The notes under the pieces were generated by a model. It did no database searches and was not told the origin of the DNA. It saw only the letters and a program-made list of their open reading frames with translations. A DNA stretch of 64,000 bases from Tissierella simiarum. GTDB taxonomy: Bacteria; Bacillota; Clostridia; Tissierellales; Tissierellaceae. How positions within the stretch are numbered: the first letter of the stretch is position 1; each line of letters begins with the position of its first letter. Positions 33,282 through 43,144 of this stretch are shown here, piece after piece. The stretch is from assembly GCF_018917865.1 (NCBI RefSeq), contig NZ_JAHLPM010000002.1, positions 248,001 through 312,000 on the forward strand, written 5' to 3'. The translations under genes were made by a program, and so were the position numbers.

Positions 33282-34142
33282 TTACTCAGAAGTTATATTT
33301 CTGATAAGAGAACTGCGGATGTTTTCTAAGTTATCTAAATGAACAATAAGCTTATCTTTTATATTAAAACAAAGAACTATTAGAAGAAGTTCTATTAAAG
33401 CCATGGCAGAAGAGATAAAATTGTGAAATATTAAAGAATCACTATCACATTTTAAAACCATTTCTGCATTCTTTGATATTGGAGATTTAAGGCTATCCGT
33501 TATAGAAATAAAAGGTAAATTATTCTCCTTTAAATACTCTGCTAAACTTACTACATTATGCGAATACTTTGGAAAAGATATTAATATAAACAAATCCCCC
33601 TCTTTAACTCTAGCAATATCTACACTAGCAGCTTTTATATCTCCAATTTCTAAAACTCTACTATCTATATTTATTAAACTTAACCTAATATTTAAATAAT
33701 CTACTAAGATTCGTCCTAATCCTTGTCCGCATATATATATTGTTTTAGCATCACCAATGATTTTTGCTACTTCTTTCAGGGTATCTAAGTCATTCATTTT
33801 AATAATTCTTTCATAATTTCTTTTTTGTATCTGTATCGTATTTTGGAAAGCATCGTCTAAAGAATCTAATTCCATAAGGGAGGATTTTATTTCTTTTGGA
33901 ATATAGAGCTCTTTTTTTATTATATCTTGAAATTGTTTCTTCATTTCTGTAAAGCTTTCAACACCAATTGTCTTACAGAAATTCAAAATCGTAACTTCAG
34001 AAACGTTTATTTCCTCACTTAATTGTTTTAAACTCATAAAACATATTCTATCTTTATTATTTATCAAATATTTTCCGATAACTTTTTGTTTATTACTTAA
34101 GGTGTCAAGATTGTCAGATATATAGTCTATAATATTTATCAC
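33282..34142 (-). CDS. RpiR/MurR-family transcriptional regulator (HTH plus SIS)
   Basis: About 286 aa. The start is uncertain: a GTG at 34142 has GGAGG 5 nt upstream, and other GTG/ATG codons precede it. N-terminal HTH_6 (LSNKQKVIGKYLI ... MSLKQLSEEINVSEVTILNFCKTIG) and a C-terminal SIS domain (IYICGQGLGRILVDYL, LFILISFPKYSHNV). Senses phosphosugars. No sugar operon is adjacent; its neighbours are the PPP phosphatase gene and opp genes. Confidence 0.88.
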   Translation of the reverse strand: MINIIDYISDNLDTLSNKQKVIGKYLINNKDRICFMSLKQLSEEINVSEVTILNFCKTIGVESFTEMKKQFQDIIKKELYIPKEIKSSLMELDSLDDAFQNTIQIQKRNYERIIKMNDLDTLKEVAKIIGDAKTIYICGQGLGRILVDYLNIRLSLINIDSRVLEIGDIKAASVDIARVKEGDLFILISFPKYSHNVVSLAEYLKENNLPFISITDSLKSPISKNAEMVLKCDSDSLIFHNFISSAMALIELLLIVLCFNIKDKLIVHLDNLENIRSSLIRNITSE

Positions 34143-34261
34143 ATCCACCTCCTCTTTTAAGTATATCATAGGTATTTACAAGCTCCAATGCTTTTATCTT
34201 GGTTGCTCTAAACCATAGTTCTTTCTACTTCTATCTCAAAATTTCATCTTTTTATTAACCT

Positions 34262-35464
34262 TTAATCATTCATATCCAAAATTAGAATTTCACCTTCTTT
34301 ATTTACTTTAAGTATCTTTGGGTTTACACTCTTATAGGCTGTTTCTTTATTAATATTTTTATTCCCCTCTAAAAGCATACCACTTGAAAAAACAGTAATA
34401 AATCTATCATTAAAAAATTTACGATATCCTTTTTTTTCTGCTTGATGACCACGTATAAAAATGTCAAATCCTATTAGGTCTCTAAACTCTTCAAAATGCT
34501 CCTCTAAAAATCTAAATCTTGTATTATTTTCTCTAAGGTCATCTCCACTAACAGCCGGATCACTCCACATCATATTATTTACTATAGTCTTATTTAAGTG
34601 ATCCTTTATATTCTCATTAGTAAGGTCTGAAATGCTATTGATATAACCGTAATATCTAGATTCACCTTTTCTAGGTCTTGGAATCCCTCCATGAGCTACC
34701 ATTATATTTATATTCTCATGACATATAAATGCAATATTAGCTAGACTATCAAATAACTTTAAATATTTATTAATAATATCCAATTTAAATGTTGCATTTT
34801 TATTTGCAAGATTATACATATAAAGAAGAAACCAATCATCTTCACTGTCACTTTCTGGCTTTTTAACCCATAGCTTCACCTTTCCATTCTCCATATACCC
34901 TCCATCATGATTTCCCCTTAAAAGATATATGTTTTCAGGAAAAATATATTTTAAAGATAAAATCAACTGTAATGTTTTAAAATGCTCCTTCCCTCTGTCA
35001 ACATAATCTCCTACAAATATTACTCTTATTTTCTCTTTCTTTGCTGCTTTATTAAAAAATTCAATCTTCTCTAACACCTTTTTAGTACTAATGCTGTCAG
35101 AATGAATATCTCCTATTACATAATAATCCCAATCATAATCATTAAATGAGTATGTATTAAATGCTCTTTTCCCGTCTTCAAGGTGTTCTTTTATATCTCT
35201 TATATTTAAGTTATTGCTAAAAAGTTGCATATTAGAATGATCTTCTTCATTATTGTGTATTTTACAAACTTCACTAATTAAAAATTCATGGACCTTATAC
35301 AAGTCATTTAAGTCCTCATGGGCTAAATCATTTAAACCTTCCCAGACCAGAGAATTACTTGCAAAGAAATCTAATTCTAAATCTTTTCCATTACTGTATC
35401 CATTATTCTCTAGATCAAATTTTACTTTATCCATTCGATCTACTGTATTTTTATACTTATTCAT
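34262..35464 (-). CDS. PPP-type metallophosphoesterase (Ser/Thr phosphatase fold)
   Basis: 400 aa. The PPP signature is complete but slightly altered: GDIHSDS (usually GDxHG), FVGDYVDRGKEH, LLRGNHDGG (usually GNHE), VAHGGIPRP and IRGHQA. A 100-residue N-terminal extension has no recognised domain. Likely a cytoplasmic phosphatase acting on proteins or nucleotides; target unknown. Monocistronic. Such proteins occur sporadically in Clostridia. Confidence 0.88.
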   Translation of the reverse strand: MNKYKNTVDRMDKVKFDLENNGYSNGKDLELDFFASNSLVWEGLNDLAHEDLNDLYKVHEFLISEVCKIHNNEEDHSNMQLFSNNLNIRDIKEHLEDGKRAFNTYSFNDYDWDYYVIGDIHSDSISTKKVLEKIEFFNKAAKKEKIRVIFVGDYVDRGKEHFKTLQLILSLKYIFPENIYLLRGNHDGGYMENGKVKLWVKKPESDSEDDWFLLYMYNLANKNATFKLDIINKYLKLFDSLANIAFICHENINIMVAHGGIPRPRKGESRYYGYINSISDLTNENIKDHLNKTIVNNMMWSDPAVSGDDLRENNTRFRFLEEHFEEFRDLIGFDIFIRGHQAEKKGYRKFFNDRFITVFSSGMLLEGNKNINKETAYKSVNPKILKVNKEGEILILDMND

Positions 35465-35505
35465 AGTATTTTCACCTTACTTTCATTATTTTCTGAAACT
35501 AAGCT

Positions 35506-35547
35506 AAGGGGAAATTTTTTTAATAACTTAGAATAAAATTTCCCCTT
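35506..35547. terminator. Hairpin between oppA and the phosphatase gene
   Basis: AAGGGGAAATTTT / AAAATTTCCCCTT perfect 13-bp stem. It lies 57 bp after the oppA stop; the minus-strand tail is only moderately T-rich. Confidence 0.65.
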
Positions 35548-35604
35548 TTAAAACTTATTATAAATCATACAGTTATTTAAACTTCTGTATGACAAATCAT
35601 TCCA

Positions 35605-37272
35605 TTATTCATCTATATATACATAGTCGAATATTACTCCACCAGTTGGTGTAATTTTAAGGTCTTTTACCTTATTTTTAATTAACAAAGTAGAGGAGCC
35701 ATAACTTATAGGGCATACTATATAATCGGCTAATGCCATTTCTTCGGCTTTATGAAGTAATACGTTTCTTTTAAATATATCCGATTCTGCTCTTATTTCT
35801 TTTATCAATTCATCATATTTAGGATTACTGTATTGTGGATTATTGTTAGCATTTCCAGTGGCAAATATCTGAAGAAATGATATTGGGAATCTATCCCCAT
35901 TCCAAGCTGATCTAGCTAATTGGAAATCTCCACTGTGTCTTCTTTCTGACTCTACCTTATATTCAACGTTAACAAGTTCTACATCAATATTCAAATTTTT
36001 CTTCCACATTTCTTGAAGTATTTCAGCAGTTTGTTTATTACCAGGGCTCGCATTATATAGATATTCTATTTTGGGGAATCCTTGTCCATCTGGATACCCT
36101 GCTTCAGCTAAAGCAGCCTTTGCTCTTTCTATATCTCCATTGACAGGTAAGATGTCTCCATTTCTATCTCCTTCTTCTCTAAAATCTACACCATTAACCA
36201 CTAATCCATAAGGCACAATTCCTGTAGCAGGTTTAGATAATCCCGATACAGAAGCTTCTACTACCTTTTGCTTATCTATTGCTAATACTAGTGCCTCTCT
36301 TACCTTTGGATTATCTATAGGAGGTTTAGTAACGTTAAGTGCAAAATATGAAAAACTAAGAGCAGGTATAATATGGAATTCATCGCTTTCCATCTTTAGC
36401 CTTGGAACCTCTTCTGAGGGAACACCACTGAATCCATCAATATCTCCTGATTCAAAGGCTCTTAATGTAGTAGTACCATCACTAATAAATACAAAACATA
36501 ATTCGTCTACCTTACCTTTATTTTCTCTATTCCAATAATTTTCATCTTTAACCATAACTATTTCTTCATTCATCTTATAGCTTTTCATTTTAAAAGGTCC
36601 ATTGGATATACAAGTCTCTGGATGTAATGTCCAATCATCAGGATTTGCTTCTATTATATCTTCTCTCAATGGATAAAATACTTTAGATGTAAATCTGCTT
36701 AACATTTCATCTTCTGGAACAGGATTTGATAGTTCAATTTTAATTGTATAATCATCTACCATTTGGATTCCAACATCAGAAAATTCTTTCTCTCCTTTAT
36801 AATACTCTTCCGCATTTTTTATGTAGAAGAATTCATTTGAAAGCTTTACAGCATACTCTGGATTTAAAGCTCTTTTCCAGGAATATAAGAAATCCTTTGT
36901 AATAATTGACTGTCCATCGGACCATTTGGCATCTTTTCTTAAATAAAAGGTATAGAAAATACCATCATCACTAATATCCCACTTTTCTGCTACTCCTGCC
37001 TCTATATCTAAGTTTTCATCTTCTCCAATTAATCCTTCAAATAGAACACTATTGATGGTATTTCCTACACTTTTGTTATTTACTTGAGGATCTAAAGTAG
37101 GAGGATCTGAGGATATACGATATATAAACTTCGTTGGTTTCTTAGATTTCATATCATTGCTTTCTTCAAAGTTTTCTCCTAAACTAGGAGCATCAGTTTT
37201 CTTGCTACATCCAGTAATCATAGTAAGGACCATAACTATACAAAGACCAATAATCAAAAACTTCTTTGTCAT
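35605..37272 (-). CDS. oppA: Oligopeptide ABC transporter substrate-binding lipoprotein
   Basis: 555 aa from the ATG at 37272 (AAAGGAG 8 nt upstream). A lipoprotein signal ends ...VLTMITGC-SKK (Cys about 22). SBP_bac_5 fold: FIYRISSDPPTLDPQVNNKS, GVAEKWDISDDGIFYTFYL, LVLAIDKQKVVEA, RSAWNGD. Captures peptides outside the membrane for OppBCDF. It is the last gene of the opp operon, 83 bp after oppF. Confidence 0.94.
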   Translation of the reverse strand: MTKKFLIIGLCIVMVLTMITGCSKKTDAPSLGENFEESNDMKSKKPTKFIYRISSDPPTLDPQVNNKSVGNTINSVLFEGLIGEDENLDIEAGVAEKWDISDDGIFYTFYLRKDAKWSDGQSIITKDFLYSWKRALNPEYAVKLSNEFFYIKNAEEYYKGEKEFSDVGIQMVDDYTIKIELSNPVPEDEMLSRFTSKVFYPLREDIIEANPDDWTLHPETCISNGPFKMKSYKMNEEIVMVKDENYWNRENKGKVDELCFVFISDGTTTLRAFESGDIDGFSGVPSEEVPRLKMESDEFHIIPALSFSYFALNVTKPPIDNPKVREALVLAIDKQKVVEASVSGLSKPATGIVPYGLVVNGVDFREEGDRNGDILPVNGDIERAKAALAEAGYPDGQGFPKIEYLYNASPGNKQTAEILQEMWKKNLNIDVELVNVEYKVESERRHSGDFQLARSAWNGDRFPISFLQIFATGNANNNPQYSNPKYDELIKEIRAESDIFKRNVLLHKAEEMALADYIVCPISYGSSTLLIKNKVKDLKITPTGGVIFDYVYIDE

Positions 37273-37355
37273 CTTATACACTCCTTTAATCATATTTTTT
37301 GATATAATTAAATAATAATATCAACTCTTATTACAGTTGCTACTTCTCTAAAATC

Positions 37356-38149
37356 TTAGAACTTCTTATCAGTTAAATGGCAAGCAACACTGTGTCCTTT
37401 TTCTATCTCTTTTAAACTTGGTTCTTCCTTTTCACAAATATCCATAGCACATAGACATCTAGTCCTGAATTTACATCCAGAAGGAGGTGATAGCGGGCTT
37501 GGCACATTCCCCTCTAAAATTATTCTCTCCATTTCTGCTGAAGCATCAGGGTCGGCTATAGGAATTGAAGAAAGTAAAGCTTTAGTATAAGGATGTATTG
37601 GACTTTCATAAAGCTCATGACTTTCTGCTATTTCAACGATCTTGCCTAAATACATAACACCTATTCTATCAGAAATATATTTAACCATAGCTAAGTCATG
37701 GGCAATAAACAAATATGTCAATCCTAATTCATCCTGTAGATCTTGTAGCATGTTTACAATTTGAGCCTGGATAGAAACATCTAATGCTGATATGGGTTCA
37801 TCACAAACAACTAGCTTAGGATTTAATATTAAAGATCTTGCTATCCCTACTCTTTGTCTTTGTCCTCCGCTGAATTCATGAGGGTATCTATCCGTAGAAT
37901 TCCTGCTTAATCCTACTTTCTGTAAAGCTTCATGTACCATTCTTCTTTTTTCTTCACCTTTGGCTATATTGAAAATTTCTAAGGGCTCTCCTAATATTTC
38001 AGCTACTGTCATTCTAGGATTTAAACATCCGTAAGGATCTTGAAAAATCATCTGCATATCTTTTCTTATTGTCTTAGCATTAATATTGTTCATTTTTTGA
38101 TTTTCAAATATAATATCTCCATAAGTAGGTTCATAAAGCCTAATGATTG
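37356..38149 (-). CDS. oppF: OppF, 3' exon (ATPase C-terminal part)
   Basis: Codes for residues 63 onward of OppF: IIRLYEPTYGDIIF, then Q-loop MIFQDPYGCLNPRM, signature EFSGGQRQRVGIARSL, Walker B LVVCDEPISALDVS, H-loop FIAHDLAMVKY and the C-terminal Cys-rich tail CKFRTRCLCAMDICEKEE. Joined to 39110-39296 by removing the 960-nt intron, the frame is exact and gives G-R-T-I-I-R-L across the junction, as in other OppF proteins; the full protein would be 326 aa. The open frame that continues upstream into the intron (to 38195) is an artefact. Confidence 0.92.
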
Positions 38150-39109
38150 ATAGTGATAGGTAACTCTTTGATATTATCTCCAAGTTTTCCCCCACTCCAC
38201 ACTGTACGTGATACTTTCATATCATACAGCGTTCCATCATAATACTTTCTCTCTAAATCAGCCTAATAACTTAGAAAACTATTTGTTATAAGTCGGCAGC
38301 AATTCGATTAAAAAATACCAAAATATTTTATATAAATTTATGGGGTTCACATGTCTAAGTGTAAAAACACTCATTTTATATTACAGTATTTATCTCTTGA
38401 TTGCTGATTTTAAGTATTTTATGCCTTTAGTACTAATATAAAGAAAAATATTATGACTTAGGGCTATCCCTCCACCACTTATTATCATGGTTTCTAAGGT
38501 ACTGTGCCCTTACTCTCACACCTATTCAACTCAATTTCTTTTCCCAAAAGGAACTTCCCAAAAGTTTAGTTAACATTTGATATAATAGGTGTTTATATCA
38601 TTAACATTTAACTTAGGTGGTTTTCCACGTTCCACAATTCTTAGCTATACATTAGAACTTAGGGCATTGCTCTACCCCTGCAGCTTGTCCTTTGTGGATG
38701 TATCACTTTTGGCTGATACAGGACTTTCATTGGTGGTTCACTACTCATCCATAAGCTGCGATACCTTATGGTATCTGTATTTTCTCAAATACACCAGCTA
38801 TAGAGGTTTTCCTTCGCAATTTCGTCAGTGTTTAATAAAATACATTCTACCCTTATTCTTTTTGTAGCCTCCCAACATATGAGCTAACTTCTTATTAATT
38901 AAATACTAATAAGCTCTTAACCTTCTGCTGACTTTAACGGGCTTAGCACATTGTTACCTTTACAATGCACTCCGTAGTTTTAGAGAAGAAGTTTTAGGAA
39001 ACCATGATTCCATCATTCCTTCTTTCAGAATTGCAGTTCTCCATTACCTAGTTTTGTTCCTTAAACTTGGATAATGAGTGTTAGCTTTTCACTAACAAAC
39101 GTGTCGCAC
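38150..39109 (-). mobile_element. Group II intron without internal protein, inserted in oppF
   Basis: 960 nt in the same orientation as oppF. The 5' end reads GTGCGACACG (group II GUGYG consensus). Near the 3' end lies a domain-V-like hairpin (CGCTGTATGATATGAAAG, then TATCACGTACAGTGTG), and the intron ends in AT just before the 3' exon. No reverse-transcriptase/maturase frame exists inside it; domain IV is short. Splicing would restore oppF exactly. The last 5'-exon bases GGAGGA can pair with UUCUUC in the intron's 5' third, a candidate EBS1. It would need a maturase from elsewhere. Confidence 0.88.
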
Positions 39110-39296
39110 TCCTCCCTGCTGTAGTTTTTCCACATCCAGATTCACCAACTAATCCAAAGGTCTCACCCCTTTTTATATCAAAACTAATGCCGTCAACTGC
39201 CTTTAAATAGGTTGGATTTCTATTAAAAAAACCTTCTCTTACTGGAAAATATTTTTTTAAGTTCTTAACTTCTAAGACAACATCTTTATTCTCCAT
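39110..39296 (-). CDS. oppF: OppF, 5' exon (P-loop part)
   Basis: 62 codons plus one base. [19 protein letters not shown] at the start and Walker [13 protein letters not shown] at about 51-62. The reading frame then enters the intron at A|GTGCGAC and would stop after 9 more codons. 26 bp behind oppD. Confidence 0.92.
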
Positions 39297-39322
39297 CTTT
39301 TCACCTCTTTTTCTAATTAAGA

Positions 39323-40315
39323 TTAATTACAGTTATTAAGATAGTCTTCGTGTAATCTCCAACATGCTGCTTTATGCCTATCTGAAATATTAAAAAATTG
39401 GGGCTGATATTTTAGACATATCTCCATAGCATGGTGACATCTTTCTGCATAAGGACATCCTATTGGTGGATTCAGTAAATCTGGTGGATTACCATGTATG
39501 GTGTATAATCTTTTAGTTTTGTCTAGATTGATACTAGGTACTGCCCTTAACAGCCCTTTTGTATAAGGATGTTGAGGATTATAAAAGATATCTCTTACCC
39601 CTCCAACTTCCATAATTAATCCTCCATACATCACAATTACTCTTTTACACAAATCTGCAATTACCCCTAAATCATGGGTGATAAAAATGATAGAAGTATT
39701 AAGTTTGTTAGTTAGATCTTTCATTAGTCTTAGGATTTGAGCTTGTATAGTAACATCTAATGCAGTAGTAGGCTCGTCTGCTATTAATAAATCAGGTTCA
39801 CAAGATAATGCCATAGCAATCATAGCTCTCTGTCTCATTCCTCCACTCATTTCATGGGGATAGTTATAAAACCTCTTTTCAGGAGAAGGTATTCCAGCAA
39901 CATCTAACATATTGATTGCTATTTCTTTTGCTTCCTTTTTACTAATATTCTGATGTTCTGTTATTGCCTCTACTATTTGATTTCCAACTGTAAAGACAGG
40001 GTTTAAAGAGGTCATGGGGTCTTGAAAAATCATAGATATTTCCTTACCCCTGATTTTTCTCATTTCTCTTTGACTCTTAGGCACTAAGTTTTTTCCCTTA
40101 AATATAATTTCACCCGACCTTATCCTCCCTGGATGCTGCAATAAGTTCATTATGGATAATACAGTTACGCTTTTACCACTTCCGGATTCTCCAACTATTC
40201 CCAAGGTTTCTCCACTATCTAAATCAAAACTTATATTTCTAATTGCTCGGACCTCTCCTAAATGTGTATAAAATGATGTTTCTAAATTTTTAACCTCTAA
40301 TAATCTTTCAGTCAT
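39323..40315 (-). CDS. oppD: Oligopeptide ABC transporter ATPase OppD
   Basis: 330 aa. Walker [14 protein letters not shown]-loop [14 protein letters not shown], signature [17 protein letters not shown], Walker [14 protein letters not shown], and a C-terminal Cys-containing oligopeptide/dipeptide tail ([15 protein letters not shown]). Pairs with OppF to power peptide uptake. Spacing to oppC is 15 bp. Confidence 0.95.
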   Translation of the reverse strand: MTERLLEVKNLETSFYTHLGEVRAIRNISFDLDSGETLGIVGESGSGKSVTVLSIMNLLQHPGRIRSGEIIFKGKNLVPKSQREMRKIRGKEISMIFQDPMTSLNPVFTVGNQIVEAITEHQNISKKEAKEIAINMLDVAGIPSPEKRFYNYPHEMSGGMRQRAMIAMALSCEPDLLIADEPTTALDVTIQAQILRLMKDLTNKLNTSIIFITHDLGVIADLCKRVIVMYGGLIMEVGGVRDIFYNPQHPYTKGLLRAVPSINLDKTKRLYTIHGNPPDLLNPPIGCPYAERCHHAMEICLKYQPQFFNISDRHKAACWRLHEDYLNNCN

Positions 40316-40330
40316 CTAGACACCTCTTCT

Positions 40331-41512
40331 CTATTTACGTAATCGGGGATCCAACGCATCTCTCAGCCCGTCACCAACAAAATTAAAAGATAAAACCGTT
40401 AAAGATATAGCTAATGCTGGGAAAAACAACTTATAAGGATATGTCATTAAACTAGGCAATGCCTCGTTGCTTAAAGTTCCCCAAGATGCTTGTGGAGCAG
40501 ATACTCCTAGCCCAACAAAGCTTAAAGAAGCTTCTGTAAATATGGAATTGGGTATCCTCATTGCTGCCTCTACGATTATAATACCTATAGTATTTGGTAT
40601 AAGATGTCTAGTAATTATCCTCCATGTACTTGCTCCTGAAGTTCTAGCTGCAAGCACATATTCACTTTCCTTTAAAGACAATATTTGCCCTCTTACCATC
40701 TTTGACATACCAAGCCATGAAGTTAATCCAATAGTTATTGCTACAGTTTTAACTCCTGAGCCAAATATAAGCATTAGAATTATTACATAAAGCAGTCTAG
40801 GAATAGAACCTAATATTTCCCTTATTCTCATCATTATAATATCGGTTCTTCCACCTATATAGCCTGATATGGCTCCATATAAAACACCTACTGTTAAATT
40901 GGATATTGCAGAAACTAGCCCTACTATTAAAGATATTCTTGCTCCATAAATAATTCTAACGCATAAATCCCTTCCTAAATCATCCGTTCCGAAAGGATGT
41001 ATCTTATTAAAAACCTTCTTATAAACTGGTATCTCTTCACCTTTTGAGTTTAATACCCTATACGGTTTTGTATTATAGTCAAGAATTACTTCTTCATCAT
41101 CAATATTATAAATTCGCTTTTTATCCAAAGATTCTTCTCTTACGTCTTTAGTTTTTTCCAAAAGTCGCCCATCTTCTGTAATTTTAAATAATCCCATGGT
41201 AGGATCTAAATAAAAATATGTATTTTCATTAAGTTTTCTTATACTAAGCCTTGGAGGCATTGACTTAAAATCAATATTTTGATCTGAATAGTTATAAGGT
41301 GAAAAATAAGGACCAAAAATAGCAACAAGTATAAGAAATATCATTATTAGTATGCCAAATAGAGATAGTCTATTTTGCTTAAACCTTCTCCAGCCATCTT
41401 GCCAATGAGTCAATGATTCGCCAGTTATCTCCTGTACATCTCTATGCTTCTCTACTGGTTTCCATAGCTCTGGAGTTATCTGAATAGAAGTATCTACCTT
41501 TTCCATGTCCAT
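40331..41512 (-). CDS. oppC: Oligopeptide ABC transporter permease OppC
   Basis: 393 aa, longer than the usual ~300 because of a periplasmic-side insert (about 80-165, LNENTYFYLDPTMGLFKI). N-terminal tail, TM1 (LSLFGILIMIFLILVAIFG), and a BPD_transp_1 domain with the EAA loop (SEYVLAARTSGASTWRIITRHLIPN). Start taken at 41512 with GAGAGG 6 nt upstream. C-terminus GDGLRDALDPRLRK is typical. Confidence 0.93.
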   Translation of the reverse strand: MDMEKVDTSIQITPELWKPVEKHRDVQEITGESLTHWQDGWRRFKQNRLSLFGILIMIFLILVAIFGPYFSPYNYSDQNIDFKSMPPRLSIRKLNENTYFYLDPTMGLFKITEDGRLLEKTKDVREESLDKKRIYNIDDEEVILDYNTKPYRVLNSKGEEIPVYKKVFNKIHPFGTDDLGRDLCVRIIYGARISLIVGLVSAISNLTVGVLYGAISGYIGGRTDIIMMRIREILGSIPRLLYVIILMLIFGSGVKTVAITIGLTSWLGMSKMVRGQILSLKESEYVLAARTSGASTWRIITRHLIPNTIGIIIVEAAMRIPNSIFTEASLSFVGLGVSAPQASWGTLSNEALPSLMTYPYKLFFPALAISLTVLSFNFVGDGLRDALDPRLRK

Positions 41513-41530
41513 AATCATCCTCTCTTTTAT

Positions 41531-42463
41531 CTATTTTTCTATCCTAACTCTTGGATCAACAATTCCATAAGATATGTCAACTACAAGTGCCATAATTAAA
41601 GAAATAAGTGAGGAAAATATTGTGACTCCCATAATAGTGGTATAATCTCTATTTCCAACTGCTTGAACAAAATAACCTCCTACTCCAGGTAGAGCAAATA
41701 TCTTTTCTATTACAAAGGATCCAGTTAAAGCACTAGCTATATTCCCTCCTAAACTCGTTACCATAGGCAATGAAGCATTCCTTAAGGCATGCTTATATAG
41801 AATCTTTCCTTCACTTAAGCCTTTTGCCCTGGCAGTTCTAATATAATCTTGTCCTAAAACATCCAACATTGATGATCTATTCAATCTTGTCATAGATCCT
41901 ATTGATCCTAAGGACATAGCTATACAAGGTAAAACATAGGATTTAAATCCATCATTGATTCCAAATATGGGAAACCACCCTAATTTAAATGCAAATATAT
42001 AAAGAATCATGCTTGCTTTTACAAATCCTGGTAGAGTTTTTCCTAAAGTTGCAAGAAACATAATTCCTCTATCAAAAGGTTTGTTTCTATTTAAAGCTGC
42101 TATCATCCCAAAAGGAATTCCAAATATAATAATCAGTAAAATATAAATAAAAGTCATTCTAACTGTAACTGGGAAACCTCTTGATATAAGTTCTGTAACA
42201 GACCTTCCCTCATATGCATATGAAGGTCCTAAATCAAACCTTATTACTCCTTTTAGAAAATCAATATATTGTTTATGTAAAGGATCATTCAAATGATATT
42301 TTTCTAGTATCGCCTTTTGTACTGCTGGAGACATCCATTCGTTTCCGTCTTCAACAGAAAATGGTCCACCAGGAACAGCATGCATTAGGAAAAATGTAAT
42401 TGTAATAATAATAAACAGTGTAAAGAACATATAAACAATTCTCTTTAAAATATATTTCCCCAT
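41531..42463 (-). CDS. oppB: Oligopeptide ABC transporter permease OppB
   Basis: 310 aa. MGKYILKRIVYMFFTLFIII at the N-terminus, six TM helices, the EAA loop DYIRTARAKGLSEGKILYKHALRNASLP and YGIVDPRVR at the C-terminus. First gene of oppBCDFA; its promoter should lie in the 680-bp AT-rich space upstream. Confidence 0.95.
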   Translation of the reverse strand: MGKYILKRIVYMFFTLFIIITITFFLMHAVPGGPFSVEDGNEWMSPAVQKAILEKYHLNDPLHKQYIDFLKGVIRFDLGPSYAYEGRSVTELISRGFPVTVRMTFIYILLIIIFGIPFGMIAALNRNKPFDRGIMFLATLGKTLPGFVKASMILYIFAFKLGWFPIFGINDGFKSYVLPCIAMSLGSIGSMTRLNRSSMLDVLGQDYIRTARAKGLSEGKILYKHALRNASLPMVTSLGGNIASALTGSFVIEKIFALPGVGGYFVQAVGNRDYTTIMGVTIFSSLISLIMALVVDISYGIVDPRVRIEK

Positions 42464-43144
42464 AGTTTTATAGTTAAGACCTTAGAAAGATATTAACTAC
42501 TTTCACTCCTTTCTTATAACATTAATAAACTCTTTTATAGAAGACTTAGTTCACATGCAAACGTTACCACCTCTCTTAAACCTGTTTCCTCCCAATATAC
42601 TTCTATCATTGTCGAATTTCCGTCATAAACTTATCTAAATATACCTTTTTGTTATCTAATATAAAATCCATCAATATTTAAAGCTTGTCCCCCTTTCATG
42701 GAATGAATTTGTATTATTTAACTTTGTTATATTAGATATTTCCTCAACTTAATTTTAGAAGTAATTGGTATTAGTTTTATAATATTCTGAAAATTAAGCT
42801 TTTTAGTTCTTAACATTTCACCAATTTTTTATATAAATATTTTTGAAAAGTATAAAGGATTTTAATTATTAGATTTTTGTTATTAAATTAAATTTTAAAT
42901 TGTTTAACAATCTTCTTTATATTTTAGTATGTTACTATAATATCTTGGTATAGTCAATATGTTTTTGTGATAAATTAAAGTTTTTACTTTAATTTCTGAA
43001 AATTCAATTTCTGTTTATATAAAATTATATTAAGTAAAGACTCTGAAGTAATTATAAGAACCATACACTTTAAAAATATAATTTATTGAAAAATAACAGT
43101 TATATTAATATAATTTATATAAATAAGTTTTCGGAGGGGAACAC
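42464..43144. other. Long AT-rich intergenic region between oppB and the yibE/F-like gene
   Basis: Divergent promoters are expected here. I see no convincing ORF, RNA gene or repeat family. The large space before an opp operon suggests regulation (for example CodY), but no site was identified. Confidence 0.4.

Noticed and set aside
37356-38195. oppF fragment as a separate truncated ATPase gene starting at GTG 38195
   Set aside because: The first 15 codons come from the intron 3' end; joining the exons gives the exact OppF sequence instead.
38589-38867. 92-codon frame on the plus strand inside the oppF insertion
   Set aside because: It runs antisense to the group II intron core, has no ribosome site and no family resemblance.
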